This document shows positions 44,025 through 53,069 of a stretch of DNA of 64,000 nt, in pieces (positions within the stretch are counted from its first letter, which is position 1; each line of letters begins with the position of its first letter). The notes below the pieces were generated by a model. The model was given only the letters and a program-made list of their open reading frames with translations. It did not search any database and was not told the origin of the DNA. Made by a program: the position numbers and the translations under genes. The DNA is taken from positions 1 through 64,000 of the forward strand of contig NZ_BJUB01000001.1 of assembly GCF_007989805.1 (NCBI RefSeq), read 5' to 3'. This DNA is from Cellulomonas xylanilytica (lineage in GTDB: Bacteria; Actinomycetota; Actinomycetes; Actinomycetales; Cellulomonadaceae).

Positions 44025-45149
44025 ATGAGCGAGAACCCCGGCGGAACCCCGCCGCGCGACGACGACCCCGCGAAGGCGGCGGAGCCGGTCGAGCCGGTCA
44101 CCCGAGGAGGCGGCCCCGACGGCGGCTCGATCGAGCCGCCGACCACGCCGGACCCCGTGGTCCCGCCCGCACCCGACGCACCGCCCGTCCCGCCCGCGCC
44201 CGCAGCCCCCACGGGCCCGCCCGCGCCCCCGGCCCCGCCGGCCCCGTCGTACGGTCAGCCTCCGGCCGGGCCGCCGCCCGCCCCGGCGTACGGGCAGCCG
44301 CCCGCCGGCTCGTCGCCGTACGGTCAGCCCGCCCCAGGCGGCTACCCGCCGCCCCCGCCGCCGGGCTACGGCCAGGGTCCCGGCGGCTACCCGCCCGCGG
44401 GCGGGTACGGCCAGGCACCTCCCGGTGCGTACCCGCCGCCTGCGGGCGGCTACGGTGCGCCGGTCCAGGCGTCGCCCATCGGCGAGGCGTACTCGTACGG
44501 CTGGAAGAAGTTCACGCAGTCCGGAGGCCTGTTCATCGGCGCGGCGCTCGTGTGGTTCATCGTGGCGGTCGTCGTGTTCTTCGTCGTCGCGGCGATCTTC
44601 GGCGGGTTCGGCGCGCTGCTGGACCCCGACGGCGACGGCGTCAGCAACGGCATCGGGTTCGGGCTGTCGTTCGGCTTCATCGTCGTCTCGGCCGCGTTCG
44701 CCATCGTCAGCTACCTCATCCAGGCGGCGTTCATCCGCGCCGCGCTGACGGTCACCGAGGGCAGGCAGCTGCAGTTCGGCGACTTCTTCAAGTTCGTCGA
44801 CGCGGGGCCGATCATCCTCACGGCACTGCTGCTGGCCGCCATCGGCGTCGTGCTGAACCTCATCCCGTTCTTCGGCGGGATCGTCACGATCGCCGTGAAC
44901 TTCCTCCTGTTCTTCACGTTCTGGTTCGTGATCGACAAGCACCTGAGCCCGATCGACGCGCTGAAGGCGAGCTACCAGCTGGTCACGACGAACCTGTCGA
45001 CGACGCTGCTCTTCTACCTGCTGTCCATCGCGATCATCTTCGTCGGCGCGATCCTGTGCGGCATCGGCCTGCTCGTCGCCGTGCCGGTCGTCCTGCTGGC
45101 GTCCGCGTTCCTGTTCAAGCGGCTGCTGGGCGACCCGATCGCCGCCTGA
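44025..45149 (+). CDS. Multi-span membrane protein with proline-rich N-terminus
   Basis: A 374-residue protein. Residues 1-150 are disordered and Pro-rich, with repeated YGQPP/YGQ-type units (about seven) that suggest a surface or protein-binding tail. Residues 150-374 hold six hydrophobic segments, with EAYSYGWKKFTQSGGLFIGAALVWF at the domain start and DALKASYQLVTTNLSTTLLFYLLSIAIIF near 310-338, the pattern of the DUF975/glycerophosphodiesterase-membrane-domain-like families. The ATG at 44025 has GGGAGG seven bases upstream. Function unknown. A strong terminator follows. Confidence 0.85.
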   Translation: MSENPGGTPPRDDDPAKAAEPVEPVTRGGGPDGGSIEPPTTPDPVVPPAPDAPPVPPAPAAPTGPPAPPAPPAPSYGQPPAGPPPAPAYGQPPAGSSPYGQPAPGGYPPPPPPGYGQGPGGYPPAGGYGQAPPGAYPPPAGGYGAPVQASPIGEAYSYGWKKFTQSGGLFIGAALVWFIVAVVVFFVVAAIFGGFGALLDPDGDGVSNGIGFGLSFGFIVVSAAFAIVSYLIQAAFIRAALTVTEGRQLQFGDFFKFVDAGPIILTALLLAAIGVVLNLIPFFGGIVTIAVNFLLFFTFWFVIDKHLSPIDALKASYQLVTTNLSTTLLFYLLSIAIIFVGAILCGIGLLVAVPVVLLASAFLFKRLLGDPIAA

Positions 45150-45162
45150 ACCGTCATCCGAT

Positions 45163-45197
45163 CGGTGCCCGGTCGCCCGGTGGGCGGCCGGGCACCG
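45163..45197. terminator. Strong bidirectional terminator
   Basis: A 10-bp outer stem (45163-45172 with 45188-45197) stacked on a 5-bp CGCCC/GGGCG inner stem with a short GGT loop, between two convergent genes. Confidence 0.88.
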
Positions 45198-46055
45198 TCA
45201 TGCGGTGACGAAGTCGATGAGCTCCTCGACCCGCCCCAGGAGGCGCGGCTCGAGGTCGGCGTAGCTGCGCACCGAGCGCAGGATCCGCTGCCACGCACGG
45301 GCGACGTCCGCCTGGTCGTCGGCGGGCCAGCCGAGCTCGCGCAGGATGCCGCGCTTCCACTCGGTGCCGCGCTCGATGACCGGCCACGCGTCGAGCCCGA
45401 CGCGCTCGGGGCGCACGGCCTGCCACACGTCGACGTACGGGTGCCCGAGCACCAGGACCGAGCCGGCCGGTGTCCCGCGGACCGCCTCGGCGGCGATCCG
45501 GCTCTCCTTCGAGCCGGTCACGAGGTGGTCGACCAGCACGCCGACGCGTCGCCCGGGGCCGGGTCCGAAGTCGCGCAGGGCGTCCTGCAGGTTGTCGACA
45601 CCGTCGAGGAGCTCCACGACGACCCCCTCGAGGCGCAGGTCGTCGCCCCACACCTTCTCCACCAGCTCGGCGTCGTGCTTGCCCTCGACCCAGATCCGGC
45701 TGCCGCGGGCCACCCGGGCGCGGGCGTCGTGCACCGCGACCGACCCGGACGCCGTGCGCGTCGGACGGGCGGGCGCCGGTGCGCGGACCGGCGCGGTCAG
45801 CGCCACGGGCTCCCCGTCGAGCCAGAACCCCCGGCCGAGCGGGAAGGTGCGCGTCCGGCCGTGCCGGTCCTCGAGCACCACGACGTGCTGACCGCCGGAC
45901 TTCTCCACCCGGACGACCGCCCCGACCCAGCCGGTGGTGATCTCCTCGACGACGAGCCCGGTCTCGGCGGGCTGCGGGCGGCTGGTGCGGGTGGGCCGGT
46001 GGTGCGCCGAGGCGGTACCCCCGAGCACGTCGGAGCCGTAGCGGTCGTCGTTCAC
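45198..46055 (-). CDS. DUF3097 family protein
   Basis: A 285-residue actinobacterial protein of the DUF3097 family. After a short polar start, [26 protein letters not shown] forms an N-terminal beta region. [23 protein letters not shown] (near residues 118-140) then resembles the first strand and catalytic Glu of a TOPRIM fold, and [18 protein letters not shown] could carry the TOPRIM acidic pair position in altered form. The function is unknown; nuclease or primase-like metal binding is only suggested by that resemblance. GTG 46055 follows TAGGCT by six bases. It is divergent from hrcA. Confidence 0.87.
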   Translation of the reverse strand: MNDDRYGSDVLGGTASAHHRPTRTSRPQPAETGLVVEEITTGWVGAVVRVEKSGGQHVVVLEDRHGRTRTFPLGRGFWLDGEPVALTAPVRAPAPARPTRTASGSVAVHDARARVARGSRIWVEGKHDAELVEKVWGDDLRLEGVVVELLDGVDNLQDALRDFGPGPGRRVGVLVDHLVTGSKESRIAAEAVRGTPAGSVLVLGHPYVDVWQAVRPERVGLDAWPVIERGTEWKRGILRELGWPADDQADVARAWQRILRSVRSYADLEPRLLGRVEELIDFVTA

Positions 46056-46061
46056 CCGGGC

Positions 46062-46067
46062 AGCCTA
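46062..46067 (-). promoter_or_regulatory. -10 hexamer of leaderless DUF3097 gene
   Basis: On the minus strand TAGGCT lies six bases before GTG 46055. Confidence 0.5.
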
Positions 46068-46122
46068 GGGGCGCGGCGGTACGTCGTCCCGGTGCCGCCC
46101 CGTGCGTGTCGGGTCCGCGGCG

Positions 46123-46128
46123 TAGCAT
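46123..46128 (+). promoter_or_regulatory. -10 hexamer of the hrcA promoter
   Basis: TAGCAT; the start site would fall inside the CIRCE element that begins at its last base. Confidence 0.5.
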
Positions 46129-46154
46129 TGGCACTCGCGTACGGGGAGTGCTAC
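46128..46154. promoter_or_regulatory. CIRCE operator (HrcA binding site)
   Basis: TTGGCACTC, a nine-base spacer, then GAGTGCTAC. Each arm differs from the CIRCE consensus (TTAGCACTC-N9-GAGTGCTAA) at one base, and the spacer length is exact. It covers the -10 edge and start site of hrcA, 36 bases before the ATG. Confidence 0.9.
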
Positions 46155-46189
46155 CCGCGCGACGGCCCGGCGACGACGGAGGAGGCGAC

Positions 46190-47212
46190 ATGAGCGAGGA
46201 CCGACGGCTGGACGTGCTGCGGGCGATCGTGGAGGACTACGTCGCCACCAAGGAGCCCGTGGGGTCGCGTGCGCTCGTCGAGCGGCACGCCCTGGGCGTC
46301 TCGCCCGCGACCATCCGCAACGACATGGCGGCGCTCGAGGAGGGCGGCTACATCGCACAGCCGCACACCTCCGCGGGGCGGGTGCCGACGGACAAGGGCT
46401 ACCGGCTGTTCGTCGACCAGCTCTCGACCGTCAAGCCCCTGTCGAGCCCGGAGCGGCGTGCCATCGGCACCTTCCTGGAGACCGCGCAGGACCTCGACGA
46501 CGTCGTGGACCGCGCGGTGCGGCTCATCGCCCAGCTGACCCAGCAGGTCGCGGTCGTGCAGTACCCGTCGCTGCGGCGCTCGGCGCTGCGGCACGTGGAG
46601 CTCGTGCCGGTGGGCACGCGGCACCTGCTCGTCGTGCTCATCACGGACACCGGGCGCGTCGAGCAGCGGACCCTCGAGCTCGTCGCCGACCTCGACGAGT
46701 CCGTGGTCGCGCGCCTGCGCACCCGGCTCAACGTGAGTGCCGCCGGTCGTCGCCTCTCGGAGCTGCCCGTCGCGCTGGGCGAGCTGGCGGAGGGGTTCGC
46801 GCCGGCCGACCAGCACCTGGTCAACGCGGTGGTCGCCGTGGTCGAGGAGACGCTGGCGCAGGAGAGCGAGGAGCGGGTGGTGCTCGCGGGCACCGCCAAC
46901 CTCGCCCGCGTCGGCAGCACCGACGTGCGCTCGATCGGTCCCGTCCTGGAGGCGCTGGAGGAGCAGGTCGTGCTCCTGCGCCTGTTCTCCGAGATGGCCG
47001 AGGACCACGCGGCCGTGGCCGTGCGGATCGGCCGCGAGACGCAGCACGACGGGCTCGTCGAGACGAGCTTCGTGACCACCGGGTACGGGGACGAGGGCGG
47101 CGGGTCCGTCGCGCGCATCGGCTCCATCGGCCCGCTGCGCATGGACTACCCCGGGACGATGTCCGCGGTGCGTGCGGTCGCGCGCTACCTGACGCGCATC
47201 CTCGCCCAATGA
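46190..47212 (+). CDS. hrcA: Heat-inducible transcription repressor HrcA
   Basis: A 340-residue repressor that binds CIRCE operators and holds down heat-shock genes until its folding helper GroE is titrated. The winged helix is at the start ([27 protein letters not shown], then [41 protein letters not shown]). The GAF-like middle and the C-terminal [22 protein letters not shown] block are complete. The ATG at 46190 has GGAGGAGG upstream. A CIRCE sits over its promoter, so it is autoregulated, and dnaJ follows 97 bases later. groESL and dnaK are not in the window. Confidence 0.97.
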   Translation: MSEDRRLDVLRAIVEDYVATKEPVGSRALVERHALGVSPATIRNDMAALEEGGYIAQPHTSAGRVPTDKGYRLFVDQLSTVKPLSSPERRAIGTFLETAQDLDDVVDRAVRLIAQLTQQVAVVQYPSLRRSALRHVELVPVGTRHLLVVLITDTGRVEQRTLELVADLDESVVARLRTRLNVSAAGRRLSELPVALGELAEGFAPADQHLVNAVVAVVEETLAQESEERVVLAGTANLARVGSTDVRSIGPVLEALEEQVVLLRLFSEMAEDHAAVAVRIGRETQHDGLVETSFVTTGYGDEGGGSVARIGSIGPLRMDYPGTMSAVRAVARYLTRILAQ

Positions 47213-47309
47213 CACGCCCGACGGCACGGCTGACCACACGGCCGGCAGCACGGCACAGCACCCTCACCGCAGCACACGTACCCACCGCTGGAAGCGAGCA
47301 GAACCTCCC

Positions 47310-48437
47310 GTGACCGACTACTACGAGATCCTCGGCGTGCCGCGCGACGCGAGCCCGGAGCAGATCAAGAAGGCCTACCGCAAGCTCGCGCGCGAGCACC
47401 ACCCCGACGTGGCGGGGACGGAGGCCGGCTCGGACGACCGGTTCAAGGACGTGTCGCGCGCGTACGACGTGCTCGGCAACCCCGAGAAGCGCCGCGCGTA
47501 CGACCTGGGCGGCGACCCGTCGTCCCCGGGTGGCGGCATGGGTGGCGGGTTCGGCTTCCAGGACATCTTCGAGACGTTCTTCGGCGCCGCGACCGGTGCC
47601 GCCGCCCAGCGCGGACCGATCCCGCGCGCCCGTCGCGGGCAGGACGCCCTCGTGCGGCTCGACCTCGACCTCGCGGACGTCACGTTCGGGGTGCACAAGG
47701 ACGTCCCGGTGGACACCGCGGTCGTCTGCCCGACGTGCAGCGGCTCGTGCTGCCGGCCGGGCACGTCGCCGCGCACCTGCGAGGTCTGCGGCGGGCGCGG
47801 CTCGGTCCAGCGCGTCGCGCGGTCGTTCCTCGGCCAGGTCATGACGACGCAGCCGTGCGCCGCGTGCCACGGGTTCGGCACGGTCATCCCCGAGCCGTGC
47901 ACCGAGTGCTCCGGCGAGGGCCGCGTGCGGTCGCGCCGCACCCTCAGCGTGGACGTGCCGGCGGGCGTCGACACCGGCACCCGGATCAAGCTCACCGGCC
48001 AGGGCGAGGTCGGCCCCGCAGGCGGCCCGGCGGGCGACGTCTACCTCGAGGTGCGCGAGCGCAAGCACGACACGTTCGTGCGCCGTGGCGACGACCTGCA
48101 CGCCACGCTGGAGGTGCCGATGACGGCGGCCGCCCTGGGCACGGTGCTCATGCTCGACACGCTCGACGGTCCGCGCGAGGTCGACCTGCGGCCCGGCACA
48201 CAGCCGTCCCAGGTGGTCTCGCTCAAGGGCCTCGGCGTCGGTCACCTGCACGCCGCCGGGCGCGGCGACCTGCACGTCCACGTCGAGGTGCACGTCCCGA
48301 CGGCGATGGACGACGAGCAGGCCGAGCTGCTGCGCAGGCTGGCCTCGCTGCGCGGCGAGGAGCGCCCGGAGGCGCGGCTGTCCGCGTCCAGCTCGGGCGT
48401 GTTCTCGAAGCTGCGCGACAAGCTCTCGGGCCGCTGA
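47310..48437 (+). CDS. dnaJ: Chaperone DnaJ (type I)
   Basis: A 375-residue Hsp40 co-chaperone that stimulates DnaK. The J domain has the HPD tripeptide in REHHPDV near residue 34. A short Gly/Phe-rich linker follows (GGGMGGGFGFQD), then four zinc-binding modules: CPTCSGSC, CEVCGGRG, CAACHGFG and CTECSGEG (residues about 139-212). The first module reads CPTC-SGS-C, with Cys where the usual last Gly stands. The C-terminal substrate-binding domains are complete. This hrcA-linked copy is the DnaJ2 type of actinobacteria. GTG 47310 is fixed by the conserved DYYEILGV start. Confidence 0.96.
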   Translation: MTDYYEILGVPRDASPEQIKKAYRKLAREHHPDVAGTEAGSDDRFKDVSRAYDVLGNPEKRRAYDLGGDPSSPGGGMGGGFGFQDIFETFFGAATGAAAQRGPIPRARRGQDALVRLDLDLADVTFGVHKDVPVDTAVVCPTCSGSCCRPGTSPRTCEVCGGRGSVQRVARSFLGQVMTTQPCAACHGFGTVIPEPCTECSGEGRVRSRRTLSVDVPAGVDTGTRIKLTGQGEVGPAGGPAGDVYLEVRERKHDTFVRRGDDLHATLEVPMTAAALGTVLMLDTLDGPREVDLRPGTQPSQVVSLKGLGVGHLHAAGRGDLHVHVEVHVPTAMDDEQAELLRRLASLRGEERPEARLSASSSGVFSKLRDKLSGR

Positions 48438-48459
48438 GCGTGGCGTCCTCGACCGTGTC

Positions 48460-49218
48460 ATGAGCGCGCCCGTCTTCCTCGCCGAGCCCGGCACCCTCGA
48501 CGGCGTCACGGACGGCGCCACGTACCTCCTGGACGGCACCGAGGGCCGGCACGCGGGCGTGGTGCAGCGCCGCGGTCCCGGCGAGCGGGTCGACGTCGTC
48601 GACGGCGTGGGCGTGCGCCTGCTCGGGGTGGTCGGTGCGGTGACGCCCGAGGGCGTGCTCGTGCACGTGCAGCAGCGGGTCGTCGAGCCGGCTCCCGCGG
48701 TTGCGCTCGTCCTCGTGCAGGCGCTCGCGAAGGGCGACCGGGACGAGCTGGCGATCGAGGCCGCCACCGAGGTGGGCGTCGACGTGGTGGTGCCGTGGCA
48801 GGCGGAGCGGTCGATCGTCGTGTGGCGCGGCGAGCGGGCGGCCAAGAGCCGGGCCCGCTGGCTGGGGACCGTGCGGGCGGCGGCCAAGCAGTCGCGGCGC
48901 GCGCGGGTGCCCGAGGTCGAGGTCGCGCTCGACGGCCGCGCGCTGGTCGAGCGCGTCCGGGCGGTCGTGGCCGCCGGCGGTGCCGTCCTCGTGCTGCACG
49001 AGGAGGCGAGCGAGCCGCTGGCCTTGACCGCGCTGCCAGAGGCGGGGGAGTGCCTCGTCGTCGTCGGGCCCGAAGGGGGCATCGGCGAGGTCGAGCTGAG
49101 CCGCCTCGTGGAGGCAGGCGCCCGTGCCGTGCGGCTCGGCCCGCACGTGCTGCGGACGTCGACCGCGGGGCCCGTCGCCCTCGCGATGCTGGCCGAGCGG
49201 CTGGGCCGCTGGGCGTGA
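48460..49218 (+). CDS. rsmE: 16S rRNA (uracil-1498-N3)-methyltransferase
   Basis: A 252-residue SPOUT-class methyltransferase that modifies U1498 in the decoding region of 16S rRNA. The N-terminal PUA-like domain precedes the knot domain, where VGPEGGIGEVELSRL (near 200-214) and LGPHVLRTSTAGPVALAML (near 226-244) form the deep trefoil knot that binds SAM. The order dnaJ-rsmE is conserved in many bacteria. ATG 48460 is 22 bases after dnaJ, so it is probably in the same operon and under the CIRCE. Confidence 0.96.
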   Translation: MSAPVFLAEPGTLDGVTDGATYLLDGTEGRHAGVVQRRGPGERVDVVDGVGVRLLGVVGAVTPEGVLVHVQQRVVEPAPAVALVLVQALAKGDRDELAIEAATEVGVDVVVPWQAERSIVVWRGERAAKSRARWLGTVRAAAKQSRRARVPEVEVALDGRALVERVRAVVAAGGAVLVLHEEASEPLALTALPEAGECLVVVGPEGGIGEVELSRLVEAGARAVRLGPHVLRTSTAGPVALAMLAERLGRWA

Positions 49219-49366
49219 CCGGCCCGTCGAGGGGAATGCTGTGGGCGGTGCCTCGTAGACTGTGGACGCACGCCGCGAGACCCGCACCGCCTTCTGCACC
49301 GAGCTCGGTGCGGACGTCCGCACCGCCAGCACTTGAGCAAAGGAGCGCACGGCGCACGCCGAGCAC
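49219..49366 (+). promoter_or_regulatory. Intergenic region upstream of phoH with candidate promoter
   Basis: The 148-base gap holds TAGACT (49256-49261), a housekeeping-type -10, and GGGAAT (49232-49237) 17 bases before GTAG, which resembles a SigR/SigH-type redox or heat promoter. Either would give a leader of about 100 bases. Confidence 0.35.
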
Positions 49367-50365
49367 ATGACCGAGTCACCTTCCGCCGCTCGCTCCTCCG
49401 CCGCACCCGCGCGCGTCGAGCACCGGATCAGCGTCCCCTCCGAGGTCTCCATGGTCGAGCTGCTCGGTCTCCGGGACGAGGTCCTGCGGACCATCGAGCA
49501 GGGCTTCACCGGCGTCGACATCCACGTCCGCGGCAACGAGGTCACCCTGGCCGGTCCCGTCGGTGACGTGGCCCTCGTCTCGCGCCTCGTCGACGAGCTG
49601 GTCGAGATGGCAGCCGGCGGCACGCCGCTGACGGCCGAGGTGGTGACGCGGTCGGTCGCCATGCTGACCGCCGCATCGAGCGCCCGCCCGGCCGACGTCC
49701 TGTCCTTCAACATCCTCACGGGCCGTGGCCGGACCATCCGTGCCAAGACGTCGGGGCAGAAGGACTACGTCGACGCGATCGACCGGCACACCGTGACGTT
49801 CGGCATCGGGCCCGCGGGCACCGGCAAGACGTACCTCGCGATGGCCAAGGCCGTGCAGGCGCTGCAGGACCGCAAGGTGCACCGGATCGTGCTCACGCGG
49901 CCGGCCGTGGAGGCGGGGGAGCGGCTCGGGTTCCTGCCCGGCAACCTCTCCGACAAGATCGACCCGTACCTGCGCCCGCTGTACGACGCGCTGCACGACA
50001 TGGTGGACGCCGAGTCGATCCCGCGGCTGATGGAGGCGGGGACCATCGAGGTGGCACCGCTGGCCTACATGCGCGGCCGCACGCTCAACGACGCGTTCAT
50101 CATCCTCGACGAGGCGCAGAACACGTCCGTGGAGCAGATGAAGATGTTCCTCACGCGCCTCGGGTTCGGCTCGAAGGTCGTCGTCACCGGTGACATCACG
50201 CAGGTGGACCTGCCGTCGTCGCAGACGTCCGGGCTGCGCGTGGTCGAGCAGATCCTGCAGGGGGTCGACGACGTCGCCTTCTGCCGCCTGACGTCCTCGG
50301 ACGTGGTCCGGCACCGCCTGGTCAGCGAGATCATCGACGCGTACGCGCGCTGGGACAGGAGCTGA
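49367..50365 (+). CDS. PhoH-like ATPase (PhoH family)
   Basis: A 332-residue PhoH protein, a P-loop ATPase linked to RNA metabolism by its constant pairing with ybeY. Residues 15-110 form a KH-like RNA-binding start ([28 protein letters not shown]). Walker A GPAGTGKT is at 148-155, and Walker [22 protein letters not shown] near 244-264. The DITQVDLP block follows. ybeY begins eight bases after the stop. The start ATG 49367 has no close ribosome-binding site; GGAG lies 21 bases upstream, so the start deserves a check. Confidence 0.95.
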   Translation: MTESPSAARSSAAPARVEHRISVPSEVSMVELLGLRDEVLRTIEQGFTGVDIHVRGNEVTLAGPVGDVALVSRLVDELVEMAAGGTPLTAEVVTRSVAMLTAASSARPADVLSFNILTGRGRTIRAKTSGQKDYVDAIDRHTVTFGIGPAGTGKTYLAMAKAVQALQDRKVHRIVLTRPAVEAGERLGFLPGNLSDKIDPYLRPLYDALHDMVDAESIPRLMEAGTIEVAPLAYMRGRTLNDAFIILDEAQNTSVEQMKMFLTRLGFGSKVVVTGDITQVDLPSSQTSGLRVVEQILQGVDDVAFCRLTSSDVVRHRLVSEIIDAYARWDRS

Positions 50366-50372
50366 GGCGGCC

Positions 50373-50825
50373 GTGAGCGTCGAGGTCAACAACGAGTCCG
50401 GGTACGACGTCGACGAGGCGGAGTTCGCGGCGCTCGCGCGCTACGTGCTGGACGAGATGCACGTGCACCCGCAGACGGACCTGTCGGTCCTGCTCGTGGG
50501 GACCGACGTGATGACGGACCTGCACGTCAAGTGGATGGACGAGCCCGGGCCGACCGACGTGCTGTCCTTCCCGATGGACGAGCTGCGCCCGGGGCGCGAG
50601 GGGGACGTGACGCCTGCCGGGCTGCTCGGCGACGTCGTGCTGTGCCCCGAGGTGGCCGCGCAGCAGGCGCGCACGGCGGGGCATTCGACGGCCGAGGAGC
50701 TCCTGCTCCTGACCACGCACGGGATCCTGCACCTGCTCGGGTACGACCACGCCGAGCCGGAGGAGGAGAAGGAGATGTTCGCCCTCCAGCGTCGGCTGCT
50801 GCTGACGTTCCTGGCGTCCCGATGA
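50373..50825 (+). CDS. ybeY: Endoribonuclease YbeY
   Basis: A 150-residue zinc-dependent RNase needed for 16S rRNA 3'-end maturation and ribosome quality control. The metal-binding signature is intact: [11 protein letters not shown] at about residues 116-126 gives the three His ligands. The protein starts [25 protein letters not shown], usual for the family. The stop overlaps the next ATG (ATGA), so translation is coupled to the CNNM protein. It lies between phoH and era, the typical order. Confidence 0.96.
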   Translation: MSVEVNNESGYDVDEAEFAALARYVLDEMHVHPQTDLSVLLVGTDVMTDLHVKWMDEPGPTDVLSFPMDELRPGREGDVTPAGLLGDVVLCPEVAAQQARTAGHSTAEELLLLTTHGILHLLGYDHAEPEEEKEMFALQRRLLLTFLASR

Positions 50826-52156
50826 CCGACGTCCCCGTCGCGCTGCTGGTCCTCGTCGCGGCGCTGGGCATCGTCGCGGCCGCTGCGCTGTCCGCGGGCG
50901 AGGTCGCGGTCGTCCGGATCTCCCGGTCGGCGGTCTCCGAGCTGCTCGCCGACGGGCACCCCGCGGCGAACCGCGTCCGTGCGCTCACCGAGCACCCGGC
51001 GCGCGTCGCGTCGGCGGCGGCGTTCCTGCGGCTGCTGGCGGAGATGACGGCGACGGTGTGCATCACTCTCGTGGTCTCCTCGGCGGACCTCGCGTGGTGG
51101 GCGGTGCTCCTCGTGGCGGTCGCGATCTGCGGCCTCGTGGCGTTCCTCCTGGTGCGGGCGAGCCCGCGCACGCTCGGCCGTCGGCACCCCGTCGCGGTGG
51201 TGACCCGGCTCTCGCGCGTGCTCGTGGCCGTGACGGCGCTCGCGGGCCGGCTGGGCGCCGCGGGTCGGCCCGGTGCCGGGTCCGCCGCCGAGGACGAGGA
51301 CGAGCTGCGGGACATGGTGCAGCGCGTCAGCGAGTCGGACGTCATCGAGGACGAGGAGCGGGAGATGTTCCGATCCGTCCTCGAGCTGGGCGACACGCTC
51401 ACCCGCGAGGTCATGGTCCCGCGCACCGACATGGTGACCGCGTCGGAGGACACGCCGCTGCGCAAGGCGCTCGCGCTGCTGCTGCGCTCCGGGTTCTCCC
51501 GGGTCCCGCTGGTCGGCGACTCCGTGGACGACCTGCGCGGCGTGCTCTACCTCAAGGACGTGGTCGCCCGGCTGCCCATCGCGCCGGCCGGCCGGTCCGA
51601 CCGCCAGCAGCAGGAGGCGATGCTCGACGCGCCGGCCTCGTCGCTCGCGCGGCCCGCCGTGTTCGTCCCGGAGTCGAAGCCCGTCGACGAGCTGCTGCGC
51701 GAGCTGCAGAGCGGCTCGTCGCACATGGCCATGGTGGTCGACGAGTACGGCGGCATCGCGGGCCTGGTGACCATCGAGGACGCCCTCGAGGAGATCGTCG
51801 GAGAGCTGACGGACGAGCACGACCCGACCGCGCCCGTCGTCGAGGAGCTGGACCCCGGGGTCTTCCGGGTCCCGGCGCGACTCGGCCGTGACGAGCTCGG
51901 CGAGCTGTTCGACCTCGAGGTGGACGACGAGGACGTCGACACCGCCGGGGGTCTGCTGGCCAAGGCTCTGGGCAAGGTCCCGCTCCCGGGCTCCGCCGGC
52001 GACATCCACGGCCTGCACCTCGTCGCCGACCGGGTCGAGGGCCGGCGGCGTCGGCTGGCCACGGTGCTGGTCAGCCTCGTGGACGACACGGACCGACCGA
52101 CGGACACCGCTACCCCGGGCCGCGCCCCGACCGACAACCACGGAGCCACCCGATGA
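50822..52156 (+). CDS. Hemolysin-family CNNM/CBS-domain membrane protein
   Basis: A 444-residue CorC/CNNM-type protein thought to handle magnesium or other divalent cations. Three to four spans in residues 5-115 (DUF21) are followed by an acidic linker ([26 protein letters not shown]), two CBS domains ([24 protein letters not shown] and [39 protein letters not shown]) and a C-terminal transporter-associated (CorC_HlyC) domain from about residue 335. The DUF21 part is shorter and more diverged than usual. Its ATG overlaps the ybeY stop, and its stop overlaps the era ATG. Confidence 0.92.
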   Translation: MTDVPVALLVLVAALGIVAAAALSAGEVAVVRISRSAVSELLADGHPAANRVRALTEHPARVASAAAFLRLLAEMTATVCITLVVSSADLAWWAVLLVAVAICGLVAFLLVRASPRTLGRRHPVAVVTRLSRVLVAVTALAGRLGAAGRPGAGSAAEDEDELRDMVQRVSESDVIEDEEREMFRSVLELGDTLTREVMVPRTDMVTASEDTPLRKALALLLRSGFSRVPLVGDSVDDLRGVLYLKDVVARLPIAPAGRSDRQQQEAMLDAPASSLARPAVFVPESKPVDELLRELQSGSSHMAMVVDEYGGIAGLVTIEDALEEIVGELTDEHDPTAPVVEELDPGVFRVPARLGRDELGELFDLEVDDEDVDTAGGLLAKALGKVPLPGSAGDIHGLHLVADRVEGRRRRLATVLVSLVDDTDRPTDTATPGRAPTDNHGATR

Positions 52157-53067
52157 CCTTCCACTCCGGATTCGCCTGCTTCGTCGGGCGGCCCAACGCC
52201 GGCAAGTCGACGCTGACCAACGCGCTCGTCGGCCAGAAGGTCGCCATCACCTCCGGGCGCCCGCAGACCACCCGGCACACCGTCCGCGGGATCGTGCACC
52301 GGGCCGACGCCCAGCTGATCCTCGTCGACACCCCGGGTCTGCACCGCCCGCGGACGCTGCTCGGGGAACGGCTGAACGCCCTGGTCAAGGACACGCTCAC
52401 CGAGGTCGACGTGGTCGGCTTCTGCCTGCCCGCCGACCAGCGGGTGGGTCCCGGTGACCGCTTCATCGCCGAGCAGATGACCGAGCTCGCCCGGGACGGG
52501 CGCGGTACACCGGTGGTCGCGGTGGTGACCAAGGCCGACCTCGTCGGCAAGGGCAAGCTGGCCGAGCACCTCATGGCCGTGCAGGCGCTGGGGGAGTGGG
52601 CGGACATCGTGCCCGTCTCGGCGACCTCCGGGTACAACGTCGACGTGCTGGAGAACGTGCTGATCGGGCACCTGCCCGAGGGCACGCCCCTGTACGCCGA
52701 GGGAGAGCTGACCGACGAGCCCGAGGCCGTCATGGTCGCGGAGCTGGTGCGGGAGGCCGCACTCGAAGGGGTCCGCGACGAGCTCCCGCACTCGCTCGCG
52801 GTCGTCGTCGACGAGATCGTGGCCCGCGACGAACCGGCCGCCAACGGCGTGCCCATGCTCGACGTGCGCGTGCACCTCTTCGTCGAGCGCGACAGCCAGA
52901 AGGCCATCATCATCGGCAAGGGCGGCGCACGGCTGCGTGACGTCGGCAGCCAGGCGCGCCGCGGGATCGAGGCCCTGCTCGGCGCCCGCGTCTACCTGGA
53001 CCTGCACGTGAAGGTGGCCAAGGACTGGCAGCGCGACCCGAAGCAGCTCGGGAAGCTGGGCTTCTGA
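52153..53067 (+). CDS. era: GTPase Era
   Basis: A 304-residue ribosome-assembly GTPase that binds the 3' end of 16S rRNA. GRPNAGKST at 12-20 is the P-loop, the DTPG switch II appears in LVDTPGLHRPR, and TKAD specifies guanine. The KH domain ends the protein, with IIIGKGGARLRDVGSQARRGIEAL as the RNA-binding GxxG region near 254. Its ATG overlaps the preceding stop (ATGA). The ybeY-CNNM-era order is standard for actinobacteria, and recO, often next, is absent here. Confidence 0.97.
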   Translation: MTFHSGFACFVGRPNAGKSTLTNALVGQKVAITSGRPQTTRHTVRGIVHRADAQLILVDTPGLHRPRTLLGERLNALVKDTLTEVDVVGFCLPADQRVGPGDRFIAEQMTELARDGRGTPVVAVVTKADLVGKGKLAEHLMAVQALGEWADIVPVSATSGYNVDVLENVLIGHLPEGTPLYAEGELTDEPEAVMVAELVREAALEGVRDELPHSLAVVVDEIVARDEPAANGVPMLDVRVHLFVERDSQKAIIIGKGGARLRDVGSQARRGIEALLGARVYLDLHVKVAKDWQRDPKQLGKLGF

Positions 53068-53069
53068 GC

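Noticed and set aside
46190-50365. A single uninterrupted operon from hrcA to phoH
   Set aside because: The 148-base gap before phoH contains its own candidate promoter, so only hrcA-dnaJ-rsmE can be argued as one unit from spacing.
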